Part shown: one piece after another, positions 1 through 7,315 of the stretch | How positions within the stretch are numbered: the stretch's first letter is position 1 | How the letters are laid out: each line of letters begins with the position of its first letter | NCBI GenBank assembly: GCA_017652545.1 | Contig: JAGCAV010000275.1 | Span: forward strand, 1-8,053 | Direction of reading: 5' to 3' | Length of the DNA: 8,053 nucleotides | DNA from: Lachnospiraceae bacterium | GTDB lineage: Bacteria; Bacillota_A; Clostridia; Lachnospirales; Lachnospiraceae | The notes under the pieces: generated by a model | What the model saw: only the letters and a program-made list of their open reading frames with translations | What the model was told of the DNA's origin: nothing | The model's database searches: none | Position numbers and translations under genes: made by a program

Positions 1-332
1 ACACCGGGGCGAAGGAACTCCTTTGCATCCGCGTAATGGGCGGCTCTACAAGAAGATATGCAGGTATTGGCGACATCATCACTGCGACCGTCAAAGATGC
101 AACACCCGGCGGCGTTGTTAAGAAAGGTGACGTGGTAAAGGCAGTTGTTGTCCGTACCGTAAAGGGCGTTCGCAGGAACGACGGTTCCTACATCCGTTTC
201 GACGAGAATGCGGCTGTCATCATCAAGGATGACCTGCAGCCGAGAGGGACCCGTATATTTGGACCGGTAGCGCGTGAGCTTCGTGACAAAAAGTTCATGA
301 AGATCGTGTCTCTGGCTCCGGAAGTATTGTAA
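1..332 (+). CDS. rplN: 50S ribosomal protein L14, 5' partial
   Basis: L14 is a universal large-subunit protein that binds 23S rRNA and contributes to the bridge with 16S rRNA at the subunit interface. The reading frame is open from the window edge, with the first complete codon at position 3. It begins [15 protein letters not shown], so the gene starts upstream and the ATG at 36 is an internal methionine. The 109 visible residues include the family signatures [21 protein letters not shown] and [15 protein letters not shown], and the end [28 protein letters not shown]. Against the usual 122 residues about 13 are missing at the N-terminus. The gene stands immediately before rplX, the normal spc order, with rplX's GGAGG placed two bases after its stop codon. 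Confidence 0.97.
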   Translation, partial: TGAKELLCIRVMGGSTRRYAGIGDIITATVKDATPGGVVKKGDVVKAVVVRTVKGVRRNDGSYIRFDENAAVIIKDDLQPRGTRIFGPVARELRDKKFMKIVSLAPEVL

Positions 333-348
333 TGGAGGTACTTATCAG

Positions 349-648
349 ATGATGAAGATCAAAAAAGGCGATACCGTCCGTGTCATCGCCGGCAGAGATA
401 AAGAAAAAGAAGGTAAGGTTCTCTCCGTTAAGGACGGCAAGGTCCTGGTTGAGGGTGTTGCCATGGTTACGAAACACACCAAGCCCACCCCCGGGAATCC
501 CAACGGCGGCATCATTAACAAGGAATCTTACATCGACATTTCCAACGTGATGTATCTTCACAACGGAAAAGCTACCAGAGTTGGCTTCAAGATGGATGGC
601 GACAAGAAGGTCCGCGTAGCTAAGGCTACCGGTGAAGTCATCGGCTGA
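349..648 (+). CDS. rplX: 50S ribosomal protein L24
   Basis: L24 is an early assembly protein that binds near the 5' end of 23S rRNA and nucleates folding of the large subunit. The 99-residue product has the N-terminal KOW motif ([21 protein letters not shown], about residues 5-25), followed by the usual [13 protein letters not shown] and [17 protein letters not shown] segments. Length is typical for the bacterial family. GGAGG at 334-338 lies 10 nt before the ATG at 349. A second ATG follows directly at 352 and would give the more common MKIKKG start, so either start is possible, with 349 slightly better spaced. It is co-transcribed with rplN (16-nt gap) and rplE (24-nt gap). Confidence 0.96.
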   Translation: MMKIKKGDTVRVIAGRDKEKEGKVLSVKDGKVLVEGVAMVTKHTKPTPGNPNGGIINKESYIDISNVMYLHNGKATRVGFKMDGDKKVRVAKATGEVIG

Positions 649-672
649 TTGCTTAGGGAGGTCGAATAAAGT

Positions 673-1212
673 ATGAGCAGATTAAAAGAACAGTATCTGA
701 ACGAAATGGTTCCGGCCATGATCAAGAAATTCGGCTACAAGAACGTGATGGAAGTGCCGAAGCTTGACAAGGTCGTTGTGAATATGGGTGTTGGTGAAGC
801 GAAGGACAACGCGAAGCTCCTCGAATCCGCAGTGAAGGATATGGAGATCGTGACCGGTCAGAAAGCGATCATCACAAAGGCAAAGAATTCGGTGGCTAAC
901 TTCAAGATCCGTGAAGGCATGTCCATCGGATGCAAAACAACACTGCGCGGCGAGAAGATGTATGAGTTTGTTGACAGACTGATCAACCTGGCCCTGCCGC
1001 GAGTCAGAGACTTCCGTGGTGTTAACCCCAATGCTTTCGACGGCAGAGGCAACTACGCTCTTGGCATCAGAGAGCAGCTGATCTTCCCCGAGATCGAGTA
1101 TGACAAGATCGACAAGGTCAGAGGCATGGACGTGGTATTTGTCACCACAGCCAAGACGGATGAAGAAGCCCGTGAATTGTTGAAGTTATTCAATATGCCG
1201 TTTGCGAAATAA
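673..1212 (+). CDS. rplE: 50S ribosomal protein L5
   Basis: L5 binds 5S rRNA together with L18 and L25-type proteins, anchors it in the central protuberance, and contacts the P-site tRNA region. The product is 179 residues, the standard bacterial length. Clear signatures are [15 protein letters not shown] near residues 29-43, [21 protein letters not shown] around 62-82, and the C-terminal block [40 protein letters not shown] at 656-661 supports the ATG at 673. In E. coli the spc operon is repressed by S8 at the beginning of this gene. I did not find a convincing copy of that S8 site here, and regulation in clostridia may differ. Confidence 0.98.
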   Translation: MSRLKEQYLNEMVPAMIKKFGYKNVMEVPKLDKVVVNMGVGEAKDNAKLLESAVKDMEIVTGQKAIITKAKNSVANFKIREGMSIGCKTTLRGEKMYEFVDRLINLALPRVRDFRGVNPNAFDGRGNYALGIREQLIFPEIEYDKIDKVRGMDVVFVTTAKTDEEARELLKLFNMPFAK

Positions 1213-1229
1213 TCAGGAGGAATACGTTC

Positions 1230-1415
1230 ATGGCTAAAACAGCAATGAAACTGAAACAGCAGCGCACACCGAAGTTCTCCACAAGAGCGTATACCCGCTG
1301 CAATATCTGCGGCCGTCCCCATTCTGTGCTGAGAAAGTACGGTATCTGCAGAGTCTGCTTCCGTGAGCTTGCTTACAAGGGACAGATTCCGGGTGTCAAG
1401 AAGGCCAGCTGGTGA
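1230..1415 (+). CDS. rpsN: 30S ribosomal protein S14, zinc-binding type Z
   Basis: S14 sits in the head of the small subunit with S3 and S10. This is the short form, 61 residues, with a zinc ribbon made by C24, C27, C40 and C43 (CNIC then CRVC). The C-terminus ([14 protein letters not shown]) is that of the zinc-bound paralogue found in Firmicutes and Actinobacteria, not the longer roughly 100-residue cysteine-free form. AGGAGG at 1215-1220 lies 9 nt before the ATG. The gene follows rplE by 17 nt. Its stop codon TGA is also the first bases of the hairpin-rich element that fills the gap before rpsH. In related Firmicutes such zinc forms have zinc-free substitutes induced by zinc starvation; any such copy would be elsewhere in the genome. 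Confidence 0.97.
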   Translation: MAKTAMKLKQQRTPKFSTRAYTRCNICGRPHSVLRKYGICRVCFRELAYKGQIPGVKKASW

Positions 1416-1532
1416 GCGGAGCACTTAGCGAGAACGAGCGGAAGCGAAGTTCGAGGTTAGTGCGTGCCATGTCCCGAACCTTAATGAGTACAAGCGCAGC
1501 GAAGTACGAATTTAGCTGAGGGACTGAGCGAA
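1413..1532 (+). repeat. Tandem imperfect hairpin element in the rpsN-rpsH gap
   Basis: Two adjacent imperfect palindromes fill most of this non-coding gap. Hairpin 1 has arms 1421-1435 (GCACTTAGCGAGAAC) and 1449-1463 (GTTCGAGGTTAGTGC), pairing at 11 of 15 positions. Its loop contains GCGGAAGC, which could close as a GC stem with a GNRA-type GGAA tetraloop. Hairpin 2 has arms 1471-1491 (starting GTCCC, ending GTAC) and 1504-1524 (starting GTAC, ending GGGAC), pairing at 15 of 21 positions. Both loops share an AGCGAA core. Several unpaired positions are adjacent G/A opposite A/G pairs, which in RNA can form stable sheared pairs. GAGCGGA at the start (1414) and GAGCGAA at the end (1526) flank the element. 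It looks like a dispersed palindromic repeat or a structured RNA. Its function is unknown and family membership is not verified. Confidence 0.7.
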
Positions 1533-1583
1533 AGTTATATATATTATTTTATATCGTGTTAAGTCTAATAGGAGGAAACTAAC

Positions 1584-1985
1584 ATGACAACAAATGATCC
1601 GATCGCGGATATGCTCACAAGGATCCGCAACGCGAACACAGCCAAACATGATACCGTTGATGTTCCGGCTTCCAAGATGAAGATCGCTATCGCCAACATT
1701 CTGCTGGATGAAGGCTATATCGCAAAGTATGATCTTGTTGACAACGGAAACTTTAAGGATATCCGCATTACTCTGAAGTACGGCAAGGATAAGAATGAAA
1801 AGATCATCTCCGGCCTGAAGAGGATCTCCAAACCCGGTCTTCGCGTATATGCCGGCAAAGAGGATATGCCGAAGGTTCTCGGCGGACTCGGAATCGCCAT
1901 CGTATCCACCAACCAGGGTGTGATCACCGACAAGCAGGCCAGGAAACTTGGCGTCGGCGGCGAAGTGCTTGCTTTTATCTGGTAA
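1584..1985 (+). CDS. rpsH: 30S ribosomal protein S8
   Basis: S8 binds the central domain of 16S rRNA (helix 21) early in small-subunit assembly and, in E. coli, also represses the spc operon mRNA. The 133-residue product starts [18 protein letters not shown], the classic S8 N-terminus. It ends with [33 protein letters not shown], which contains the STxxGxxTDxxAR(K/E)LGVGGE block that contacts rRNA. Length is normal. AGGAGGA at 1570-1576 lies 7 nt before the ATG. The gene is separated from rpsN by 168 nt, unusually far for this operon, because of the hairpin element and an AT-rich stretch. Whether S8 feeds back on that gap is untested and only a hypothesis. Confidence 0.98.
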   Translation: MTTNDPIADMLTRIRNANTAKHDTVDVPASKMKIAIANILLDEGYIAKYDLVDNGNFKDIRITLKYGKDKNEKIISGLKRISKPGLRVYAGKEDMPKVLGGLGIAIVSTNQGVITDKQARKLGVGGEVLAFIW

Positions 1986-2008
1986 GAGCAGGTATATGAC
2001 TGAAAACA

Positions 2009-2025
2009 GAAGCCCGAGGGGCTTC
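2009..2025 (+). other. Short perfect hairpin in the rpsH-rplF gap
   Basis: GAAGCCC (2009-2015) and GGGCTTC (2019-2025) form a perfect 7-bp stem with a 3-nt GAG loop, 17 nt before the rplF ribosome binding site. No T run follows on the + strand (CGAAAATCTAAG), so it is not a standard terminator in the direction of transcription. It could stabilise or process the mRNA between the two genes. Confidence 0.6.
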
Positions 2026-2056
2026 CGAAAATCTAAGTGATCAGGAGGAAAGAATA

Positions 2057-2596
2057 ATGTCACGAATCGGTAGAATGCCGGTCGCGATCCCGGCAGGTGT
2101 GACAGTGGATATCGCAGAAGGCAACAAGGTTACGGTTAAAGGCCCGAAAGGAACGCTGGAGAGAGTCCTGGTTCCGGAGATGGACATTAAGATCGAGAAT
2201 AATGAAGTAATCGTTACCCGTCCCAATGATCTGAAGAGAAACAAATCTCTTCACGGTCTGACCAGGACACTGATCAGGAACATGGTGGTCGGTGTTACGG
2301 AAGGGTACCAGAAGAAACTGGAAGTTAACGGCGTTGGTTACAAGGCAGCCAAGGATGGAAAGAAGCTGACCCTGAACCTGGGCTACTCTCATCCGATCGA
2401 GATGACGGATCCCGAAGGAATTGAGACCAAGGTGGAAGGCAATGCAATCATCGTTTCCGGCATCAACAAGGAAGCTGTCGGACAGTATGCTGCTGAGATC
2501 AGAGAGAAGAGAAAACCCGAGCCTTATAAGGGCAAAGGCATCAAGTACTCTGATGAAGTGATCAGACGCAAAGTCGGTAAGGCCGGTAAGAAATAA
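2057..2596 (+). CDS. rplF: 50S ribosomal protein L6
   Basis: L6 has two related alpha/beta domains and binds 23S rRNA near the sarcin-ricin loop, close to the factor-binding site. The 179-residue product begins [17 protein letters not shown] and has the first domain to about residue 80. The second domain carries [19 protein letters not shown] and [10 protein letters not shown]. The C-terminal signature [28 protein letters not shown] is the RNA-contacting tail. AGGAGGA at 2043-2049 lies 7 nt before the ATG. Length is typical. A short sequence in the rpmJ leader near 7654-7694 resembles the ribosome binding site and first codons of this gene. Confidence 0.98.
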   Translation: MSRIGRMPVAIPAGVTVDIAEGNKVTVKGPKGTLERVLVPEMDIKIENNEVIVTRPNDLKRNKSLHGLTRTLIRNMVVGVTEGYQKKLEVNGVGYKAAKDGKKLTLNLGYSHPIEMTDPEGIETKVEGNAIIVSGINKEAVGQYAAEIREKRKPEPYKGKGIKYSDEVIRRKVGKAGKK

Positions 2597-2613
2597 GTAA
2601 GGAGCGTGAAAAG

Positions 2614-2982
2614 ATGGTTAGCAAGGAATCAAGAACAAAAATTCGTGAAGCAAAGCACAGAAGAATGCGTAACCGCCTTTCAGGCACTGCTGAGCGGCCG
2701 CGTCTTGCTGTGTTCAGAAGTAACTCTCACATGTACGCACAGATCATCGATGATGATGCGCAGCAGACTCTGGTTTCCGCCAGCACCGTTCAGAAGGACG
2801 TGAAGGCAGAGCTTGAGAAGACCAACAACGTGGAAGCTGCAGCTCACCTTGGAACTGTGATTGCAAAGAAGGCTTTGGATAAAGGCATTAAGACAGTTGT
2901 GTTCGACAGAGGAGGCTTCATCTATCAGGGTAAAATCAAAGCCTTAGCAGATGCAGCCAGAGAAGCTGGCCTTGATTTCTAA
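2614..2982 (+). CDS. rplR: 50S ribosomal protein L18
   Basis: L18 binds 5S rRNA and helps attach it to the 23S rRNA in the central protuberance, working with L5 encoded upstream. The 122-residue product has the basic N-terminal tail ([22 protein letters not shown]) followed by [20 protein letters not shown]. The usual C-terminal motif is [38 protein letters not shown] at 2599-2604, just after the rplF stop, serves the ATG at 2614. A competing start at 2606 in another frame gives no recognisable protein. The gene lies between rplF (17-nt gap) and rpsE (18-nt gap). Confidence 0.98.
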   Translation: MVSKESRTKIREAKHRRMRNRLSGTAERPRLAVFRSNSHMYAQIIDDDAQQTLVSASTVQKDVKAELEKTNNVEAAAHLGTVIAKKALDKGIKTVVFDRGGFIYQGKIKALADAAREAGLDF

Positions 2983-3000
2983 GAAAGGATGTAAGAGTAC

Positions 3001-3510
3001 ATGAGACGTGAAATGATCGATGCCAGCCAGTTCGAATTAGAAGACAAGGTAGTGGCAATCAAACGTGTAACAAAGGTTGTTAAGGGCGGCCGCAACATGC
3101 GCTTCACAGCGCTGGTGGTCGTAGGTGACAAGAACGGTCATGTCGGTGTCGGCCTGGGCAAGGCAACGGAAATTCCGGAAGCCATCCGCAAGGGCAAAGA
3201 AGATGCCATGAAGAAGATGATCAATGTTGCAATGGACAGGGTCGCTTCTGTACCGCATGACTATGTCGGCAAATACGGCGGAGCTTCTGTTCTCCTGAAG
3301 AGAGCTCCCGAAGGTACCGGTATCATCGCAGGTGGTCCTGCCCGTACCGTGCTGGAGCTTGCCGGCGTCCGCAATATCCGTACAAAATCTCTGGGTTCCA
3401 ATAACAAGCAGAACGTTGTGCTGGCTACCATGGCTGCACTCGGAGAGCTTAAGAGCCCGGAACAGGTCGCAAAACTCCGCGGAAAATCCGTAGATGAGAT
3501 CATAGGCTAA
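3001..3510 (+). CDS. rpsE: 30S ribosomal protein S5
   Basis: S5 lies at the mRNA entry side of the small subunit with S4 and S3 and affects decoding accuracy. The 169-residue protein has the N-terminal double-stranded RNA-binding fold (about residues 10-75: [29 protein letters not shown], then [20 protein letters not shown]). The C-terminal domain carries [26 protein letters not shown] and [16 protein letters not shown]. Length matches the family. AAAGGA at 2984-2989 lies 11 nt before the ATG at 3001, a weaker and more distant site than its neighbours. Another ATG at 3013 (MIDASQFE) is an alternative start, but the MRREMIDAS form is better placed. The stop codon overlaps the rpmD ribosome binding site. 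Confidence 0.97.
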   Translation: MRREMIDASQFELEDKVVAIKRVTKVVKGGRNMRFTALVVVGDKNGHVGVGLGKATEIPEAIRKGKEDAMKKMINVAMDRVASVPHDYVGKYGGASVLLKRAPEGTGIIAGGPARTVLELAGVRNIRTKSLGSNNKQNVVLATMAALGELKSPEQVAKLRGKSVDEIIG

Positions 3511-3524
3511 GGAGGGAATGAAGA

Positions 3525-3707
3525 ATGGCTGATAAACTTAAGATCACACTCGTCAAATCCCCCATCGGTGCGATCCCCAAGCAGAGAGCCACCGTTGAGG
3601 CGCTTGGCCTTAAGAAAATGCACAAGACAGTTGAGATGCCCGACAACGAGGCAGTCAGAGGTATGATCTGGCACGTGAGACATCTTGTGAAAGTCGAAGA
3701 AGTATAA
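3525..3707 (+). CDS. rpmD: 50S ribosomal protein L30
   Basis: L30 is a small large-subunit protein that binds 23S rRNA, present in many but not all bacteria. The 60-residue product reads [56 protein letters not shown] after a short start, the full alpha/beta fold of the family. Its ribosome binding site TAAGGAGGG (3508-3516) overlaps the rpsE stop codon, which favours coupled translation. An out-of-frame ATG at 3518 lies one base from that site and would give only a four-residue peptide, so the in-frame ATG at 3525 is preferred. It precedes rplO by 16 nt. Confidence 0.97.
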   Translation: MADKLKITLVKSPIGAIPKQRATVEALGLKKMHKTVEMPDNEAVRGMIWHVRHLVKVEEV

Positions 3708-3723
3708 TAAAGGAGGTGTCATC

Positions 3724-4164
3724 ATGGATTTATCAAATCTGAGCCCGGCTGCAGGTGCTGTGCAGAGCAATAATTTCAGACGGGGCCGCGGACATGCTTC
3801 CGGAAACGGAAAGACTGCAGGCAAAGGTCACAAAGGCCAGAAGGCCCGTTCCGGAGCACCCAGGATCGGTTTTGAAGGCGGACAGATGCCGCTGTACAGA
3901 AGACTCCCCAAGAGAGGCTTCAAGAACAGGAACAGACTGGAGATTGAGGCGATCAATGTCAGTGCGCTTGAAGTGTTTGACAACGATGCAGAAGTTACCG
4001 TTGACGCTCTCATCGAGAAAGGTATCATCAAGAACGCCATGGACGGCGTGAAGATACTTGGAAACGGAGAACTCACAAAAAAACTCAATGTGAAGGTCAA
4101 TGCTTACAGCGCGAGTGCAAAAGCGAAGATCGAGGAACTGGGTGGAAAAGCTGAGGTGATCTGA
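3724..4164 (+). CDS. rplO: 50S ribosomal protein L15
   Basis: L15 is a late-assembly large-subunit protein with a long basic N-terminal extension that threads through 23S rRNA. The 146-residue product has that extension ([24 protein letters not shown], about residues 21-44), followed by [21 protein letters not shown]. The C-terminal fold contains [34 protein letters not shown], as expected of the family. AAAGGAGGTG at 3709-3718 is the strongest ribosome binding site in the window, with the ATG at 3724. The stop TGA overlaps the secY start by one base (TGATG), suggesting reinitiation or coupled translation into secY. Confidence 0.98.
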   Translation: MDLSNLSPAAGAVQSNNFRRGRGHASGNGKTAGKGHKGQKARSGAPRIGFEGGQMPLYRRLPKRGFKNRNRLEIEAINVSALEVFDNDAEVTVDALIEKGIIKNAMDGVKILGNGELTKKLNVKVNAYSASAKAKIEELGGKAEVI

Positions 4165-5477
4165 TGTTAAAGACGCTCCGAGACGCTTTTAAGATTAAGG
4201 ATATCCGGAAAAAGCTGTTCTACACCTTTATGATGATGGTCGTCGTCAGACTGGGTTCACAGCTTCCGGTTCCGGGCGTTAACAGAAATTATTTTGCGAA
4301 CTGGTTCGCACAGCAGAATAACGGTGCTTTCAATTTCTTCTCTGCGTTCACAGGCGGCTCCTTTGAAAGGATGTCCATCTTCGCACTGAACATCACACCG
4401 TACATTACATCCTCCATTATCATTCAGCTTCTTACCATTGCCATCCCGGCACTGGAGGAGATGCAGAGAGATGGTGAGGACGGAAGAAAGAAGATCCAGA
4501 CCATTACCCGGTATATGACAGTCGGACTGGCTGTTTTCGAATCCCTGGCCATGTCCATCGGTTTCGGACGTTCCGGACTGCTGGAGCACTTCAATTTCCT
4601 GAGCGTGATCACGGTTGTGACTGCGCTGACAGCAGGTTCCGCGTTCCTGATGTGGGTTGGTGAACAGATCACGGAGAAGGGTGTCGGAAACGGCATTTCC
4701 ATCGTACTTGTGATCAACATCATTTCCCGCGTACCGCAGGATATCGCGACACTGATCAACCAGTTTGTAAGACCGCAGACACTGGCAAAGGGAGCCCTGG
4801 CGCTGATCATCATCATTGCCATTATCCTCCTGACAGTGGTTCTGTGTATCATTCTGAACGATGCGATCAGAAAGATCCCCGTCCAGTATGCAAAGAAGAT
4901 GCAGGGCAGGAGACTTGTCGGCGGACAGTCATCCTACATTCCGCTGAAGGTCAACACTTCCGGTGTTATCCCGGTCATCTTCGCTTCATCGCTGCTTTCC
5001 ATTCCGCAGATCATCATGTCCTTCACCGGCAGAAGCGCTACCGGCGTGGTGGGTACGATCTTCGGTATGCTGAATCAGAATAACTGGTTCTCACTGGCCA
5101 GACCGGTTTACACCATCGGCCTGATCCTGTATCTGGTTCTGATTGTTTTCTTCGCATATTTCTACACTTCGATCACATTCAATCCGATCGAGGTCGCTGA
5201 TAACATGAAGAAACAGGGCGGTTTCATTCCCGGCATCCGTCCGGGCAAGCCCACTTCAGAATACCTGAGCAAGATCCTGAATTACATCATCTTCATCGGC
5301 GCGATCGGCCTTTCGATCGTTGTGATCATTCCGATCTTCTTTAATGGCGTGTTCGGCGCTTCCGTCTCCTTCGGCGGCACGAGCCTGATCATTATCGTAA
5401 GCGTTATTCTGGAAACGATCCAGCAGATCGAATCACAGATGCAGGTCCGTAATTACAGGGGCTTCTTGAACGAGTGA
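4164..5477 (+). CDS. secY: Protein translocase subunit SecY
   Basis: SecY is the channel of the general secretion pathway in the cytoplasmic membrane. It works with SecE and SecG and is driven by SecA or by the translating ribosome. The 437-residue protein shows ten hydrophobic segments, at about residues 18-36, 72-94, 113-135, 145-166, 175-197, 209-231, 264-287, 313-336, 372-394 and 402-420. The plug region lies after the first. The cytosolic loop with IPVQYAKKMQGRR (238-250) and the one with NPIEVADNMKKQGGFIPGIRPG (340-361) are the family signatures that contact SecA and the ribosome. Length is typical. Translation is probably coupled to rplO through the one-base overlap, with GAGGTGAT (4154-4161) just upstream. 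A terminator-like hairpin follows. Confidence 0.98.
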   Translation: MLKTLRDAFKIKDIRKKLFYTFMMMVVVRLGSQLPVPGVNRNYFANWFAQQNNGAFNFFSAFTGGSFERMSIFALNITPYITSSIIIQLLTIAIPALEEMQRDGEDGRKKIQTITRYMTVGLAVFESLAMSIGFGRSGLLEHFNFLSVITVVTALTAGSAFLMWVGEQITEKGVGNGISIVLVINIISRVPQDIATLINQFVRPQTLAKGALALIIIIAIILLTVVLCIILNDAIRKIPVQYAKKMQGRRLVGGQSSYIPLKVNTSGVIPVIFASSLLSIPQIIMSFTGRSATGVVGTIFGMLNQNNWFSLARPVYTIGLILYLVLIVFFAYFYTSITFNPIEVADNMKKQGGFIPGIRPGKPTSEYLSKILNYIIFIGAIGLSIVVIIPIFFNGVFGASVSFGGTSLIIIVSVILETIQQIESQMQVRNYRGFLNE

Positions 5478-5501
5478 TGAAGTATAAAAGAGTTTGAATA
5501 G

Positions 5502-5553
5502 GCGCACCTCATGCTGCGTACAGCATCATGAGGTACGCTGTTTTCTGTCTTTT
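5502..5553 (+). terminator. Intrinsic terminator or attenuator between secY and adk
   Basis: GCGCACCTC (5502-5510) pairs with GAGGTACGC (5530-5538) with one C/A mismatch. Inside it ATGCTG (5511-5516) pairs perfectly with CAGCAT (5521-5526) around a CGTA loop, leaving CAT as a bulge. An alternative pairing of CCTCATG with CATGAGG is also perfect. A T-rich run, TGTTTTCTGTCTTTT, follows at 5539-5553. This is the best terminator candidate in the window. The genes downstream continue in the same direction with no strong promoter seen in the remaining 40 nt, so partial read-through is likely. Confidence 0.75.
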
Positions 5554-5595
5554 CTCGAGACCTGAACAGTTAGTATTGCAAAGAGGAGAAAACAG

Positions 5596-6243
5596 ATGAA
5601 GATCATCATGCTCGGCGCACCAGGTGCCGGAAAAGGAACACAGGCAAAACGGCTGGCAGAAAAGTATGCCATCCCCCATATTTCCACCGGAGATATTTTC
5701 CGTGCCAATATCAAGAACAAAACGGAACTTGGAAGAAAAGCAAAAGAGTATATCGATCAGGGGCTCCTGGTTCCGGATGAGCTGACCTGCTCACTTGTGG
5801 TCGACAGGATCGTAAAGGATGACTGTGCGAACGGCTACATCCTGGATGGTTTTCCCAGGACCATTCCCCAGGCGCATGCCCTGGACGAGGCGCTGGTCAA
5901 ACTGGGAGAAGATATGGACTTCGCGATCGACGTGGATGTTCCCGATGAGGCGATCGTTTCCAGAATGAGCGGAAGAAGAGCCTGTGTCGGCTGCGGTGCG
6001 ACCTATCACATCGAGTTCAACCCGCCGAAGACGGAAGGCATCTGCGATGACTGCGGGGAAGCGCTGATCCTCAGAGATGACGACAAACCGGAGACTGTAC
6101 AGAAGCGCCTGGATGTGTACCATTCACAGACACAGCCTTTGATCGAATATTATAAAGGAAAGGGCATTCTCAGAAAAGTAGACGGGACACAACCCATGGA
6201 TCAGGTCTTTGAAGACATTCTGAATGTGCTGGGTGAAAACTGA
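5596..6243 (+). CDS. adk: Adenylate kinase, zinc-lid form
   Basis: Adenylate kinase converts AMP and ATP to two ADP in the cytoplasm, setting the adenine nucleotide balance. The 215-residue protein has the P-loop GAPGAGKGT (7-15), the AMP-binding stretch STGD (30-33) with R36, DGFPR (84-88) with R88, and lid arginines R127 and R160. The lid carries four cysteines, C130, C133, C150 and C153 (CVGC and CDDC), the structural zinc site of the long Gram-positive form. Length is as expected. AGAGGAG at 5582-5588 lies 7 nt before the ATG. The gene follows the hairpin after secY and overlaps map by one base (TGATG). Confidence 0.98.
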   Translation: MKIIMLGAPGAGKGTQAKRLAEKYAIPHISTGDIFRANIKNKTELGRKAKEYIDQGLLVPDELTCSLVVDRIVKDDCANGYILDGFPRTIPQAHALDEALVKLGEDMDFAIDVDVPDEAIVSRMSGRRACVGCGATYHIEFNPPKTEGICDDCGEALILRDDDKPETVQKRLDVYHSQTQPLIEYYKGKGILRKVDGTQPMDQVFEDILNVLGEN

Positions 6244-7019
6244 TGGCGGTTACGATCAAGAGCGAGAGGGAGATTGGGCTGATGCGGGAGTCCTGCAGAC
6301 GGCTGGAGATCGTCTTCGATGAACTGGAGAAGATCATCCGTCCCGGGATCAGTACACTGGAGATCGACAGAACCGGTGAAAAGCTGATCAGGGAACTCGG
6401 CGGCATTCCGAACTTCCTGAACTATGAGGGATATCCCGGTTCCATCTGCACCTCGGTGAATGAGGAAGTGGTACACGGCATTCCATCGAAACACCGGATC
6501 CTGAAGGAAGGCGATATCATCAGCCTGGACGCAGGCATGATCGTGGAAGGATACCATTCCGACGCAGCCAGGACCTATCCGGTCGGGCAGATCAGCGAGG
6601 AAGCAAGGAAGCTGATCGAAGTCACGCGGGAGAGCTTTTTCGTGGGTATCGAGAAGGCAAGGGCCGGCAATCATCTGTACGATATCTCCAATGCCATTGA
6701 CGAATACTGCTCGTCAAGAGGCTACGGCATTGTCAGGGATCTGGTGGGACACGGCATCGGCCGTTCTCTCCATGAAGATCCGCAGATCCCCAATTTCAGG
6801 CAGAAAAGGCGGGGAATCCGGCTGGTTCCGGGAATGACCCTGGCTGTAGAGCCTATGATAACGATGGGAACCTGGGAAGTGGAATGGCTGGATGATGACT
6901 GGACGGTCGTCACGGCAGACGGGTCTTTAGCCGCCCACTATGAAAATACCATCCTGATCACAGAAGGCGAACCGGAAATTCTGACGCTGACAAAACAGGG
7001 ACAGGCAGGCCGGTCATGA
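6243..7019 (+). CDS. map: Methionine aminopeptidase, type I
   Basis: This enzyme removes the initiator methionine from nascent proteins whose second residue is small. The 258-residue protein has the type I pita-bread fold without an N-terminal extension. The five metal ligands are present: D96 (SLDAG), D107 (HSDAARTY), H170 (GHGIGRSLHE), E203 (AVEPM) and E234 (HYENT). The catalytic-pocket histidines H78 (VVHGIPS) and H177 are also present. The start overlaps the adk stop by one base (TGATG) and no separate strong ribosome binding site is seen, so translation is probably coupled. The stop overlaps the next gene by four bases (ATGA). The short tail after residue 245 is variable in the family. 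Confidence 0.97.
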   Translation: MAVTIKSEREIGLMRESCRRLEIVFDELEKIIRPGISTLEIDRTGEKLIRELGGIPNFLNYEGYPGSICTSVNEEVVHGIPSKHRILKEGDIISLDAGMIVEGYHSDAARTYPVGQISEEARKLIEVTRESFFVGIEKARAGNHLYDISNAIDEYCSSRGYGIVRDLVGHGIGRSLHEDPQIPNFRQKRRGIRLVPGMTLAVEPMITMGTWEVEWLDDDWTVVTADGSLAAHYENTILITEGEPEILTLTKQGQAGRS

Positions 7020-7315
7020 GAGAAATGGGAAAAGGAAACGATACGATCTTTGCTCTCGCCAGATCAAAGGCCGGTCACGATAAAGGCAGAGTGTTTGTCG
7101 TGACCGGGGATACCGATGATCATGTAAAGCTGTGCGACGGCAAGGGAAGAACCCTGCAAAAGCCGAAGATCAAGAACAGGATCCATGTGCAGTTCATTAC
7201 ACATCTTGACAATGATCTGCTGGAACAGATGAAATGCATCAATGGAGATGAGGATATCCGGCGTATCCTGAAATCATATCAAAAAATGTTGGAGGTTATG
7301 CATGTCGAAGAGTGA
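7016..7315 (+). CDS. KOW-domain RNA-binding protein (L14e-like)
   Basis: The 99-residue product matches a small KOW-motif family that in clostridia and bacilli is often found between map and infA and is annotated as similar to archaeal/eukaryotic ribosomal protein L14e. The visible KOW core is [18 protein letters not shown] (about residues 15-32), followed by [25 protein letters not shown]. The C-terminal third is charged and probably helical. A role in ribosome function or RNA binding is inferred from the fold and location; no specific activity is known to me. The start overlaps map by ATGA. An internal ATG at 7025 (MGKGND) is an alternative, and neither has a strong ribosome binding site. 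The 3' end overlaps infA by 14 nt and contains the infA ribosome binding site. Confidence 0.88.
   Translation: MREMGKGNDTIFALARSKAGHDKGRVFVVTGDTDDHVKLCDGKGRTLQKPKIKNRIHVQFITHLDNDLLEQMKCINGDEDIRRILKSYQKMLEVMHVEE

Noticed and set aside
1053..1424. Minus-strand open frame of 123 codons over rplE and rpsN
   Set aside because: It lies antisense to two certain genes, has no recognisable family sequence and no convincing ribosome binding site.
1416..1583. E. coli-type S8 repressor site in the gap before rpsH
   Set aside because: The E. coli site lies at rplE and mimics 16S helix 21. I could not match the hairpins here to that helix by eye.
1512..2063. Minus-strand open frame of 183 codons covering rpsH
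   Set aside because: It mirrors the codon structure of rpsH on the other strand, and the product resembles no family I recognise.
2606..2803. Plus-strand frame starting just before rplR
   Set aside because: It is out of frame with the clear L18 protein and its product is not protein-like. AAGGAG at 2599-2604 sits too close to its start and fits rplR better.
3518..3532. Upstream out-of-frame ATG before rpmD as a regulatory mini-ORF
   Set aside because: It is only one base from the ribosome binding site, too close for efficient initiation, and encodes four residues.
4424..4852. Minus-strand open frame of 142 codons inside secY
   Set aside because: It is entirely antisense to conserved secY coding sequence, with low-complexity composition that follows from the membrane codons.
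5554..5595. Possible adk promoter after the hairpin
   Set aside because: TAGTAT at 5571-5576 is a weak -10 and no acceptable -35 hexamer lies 16-18 nt upstream.
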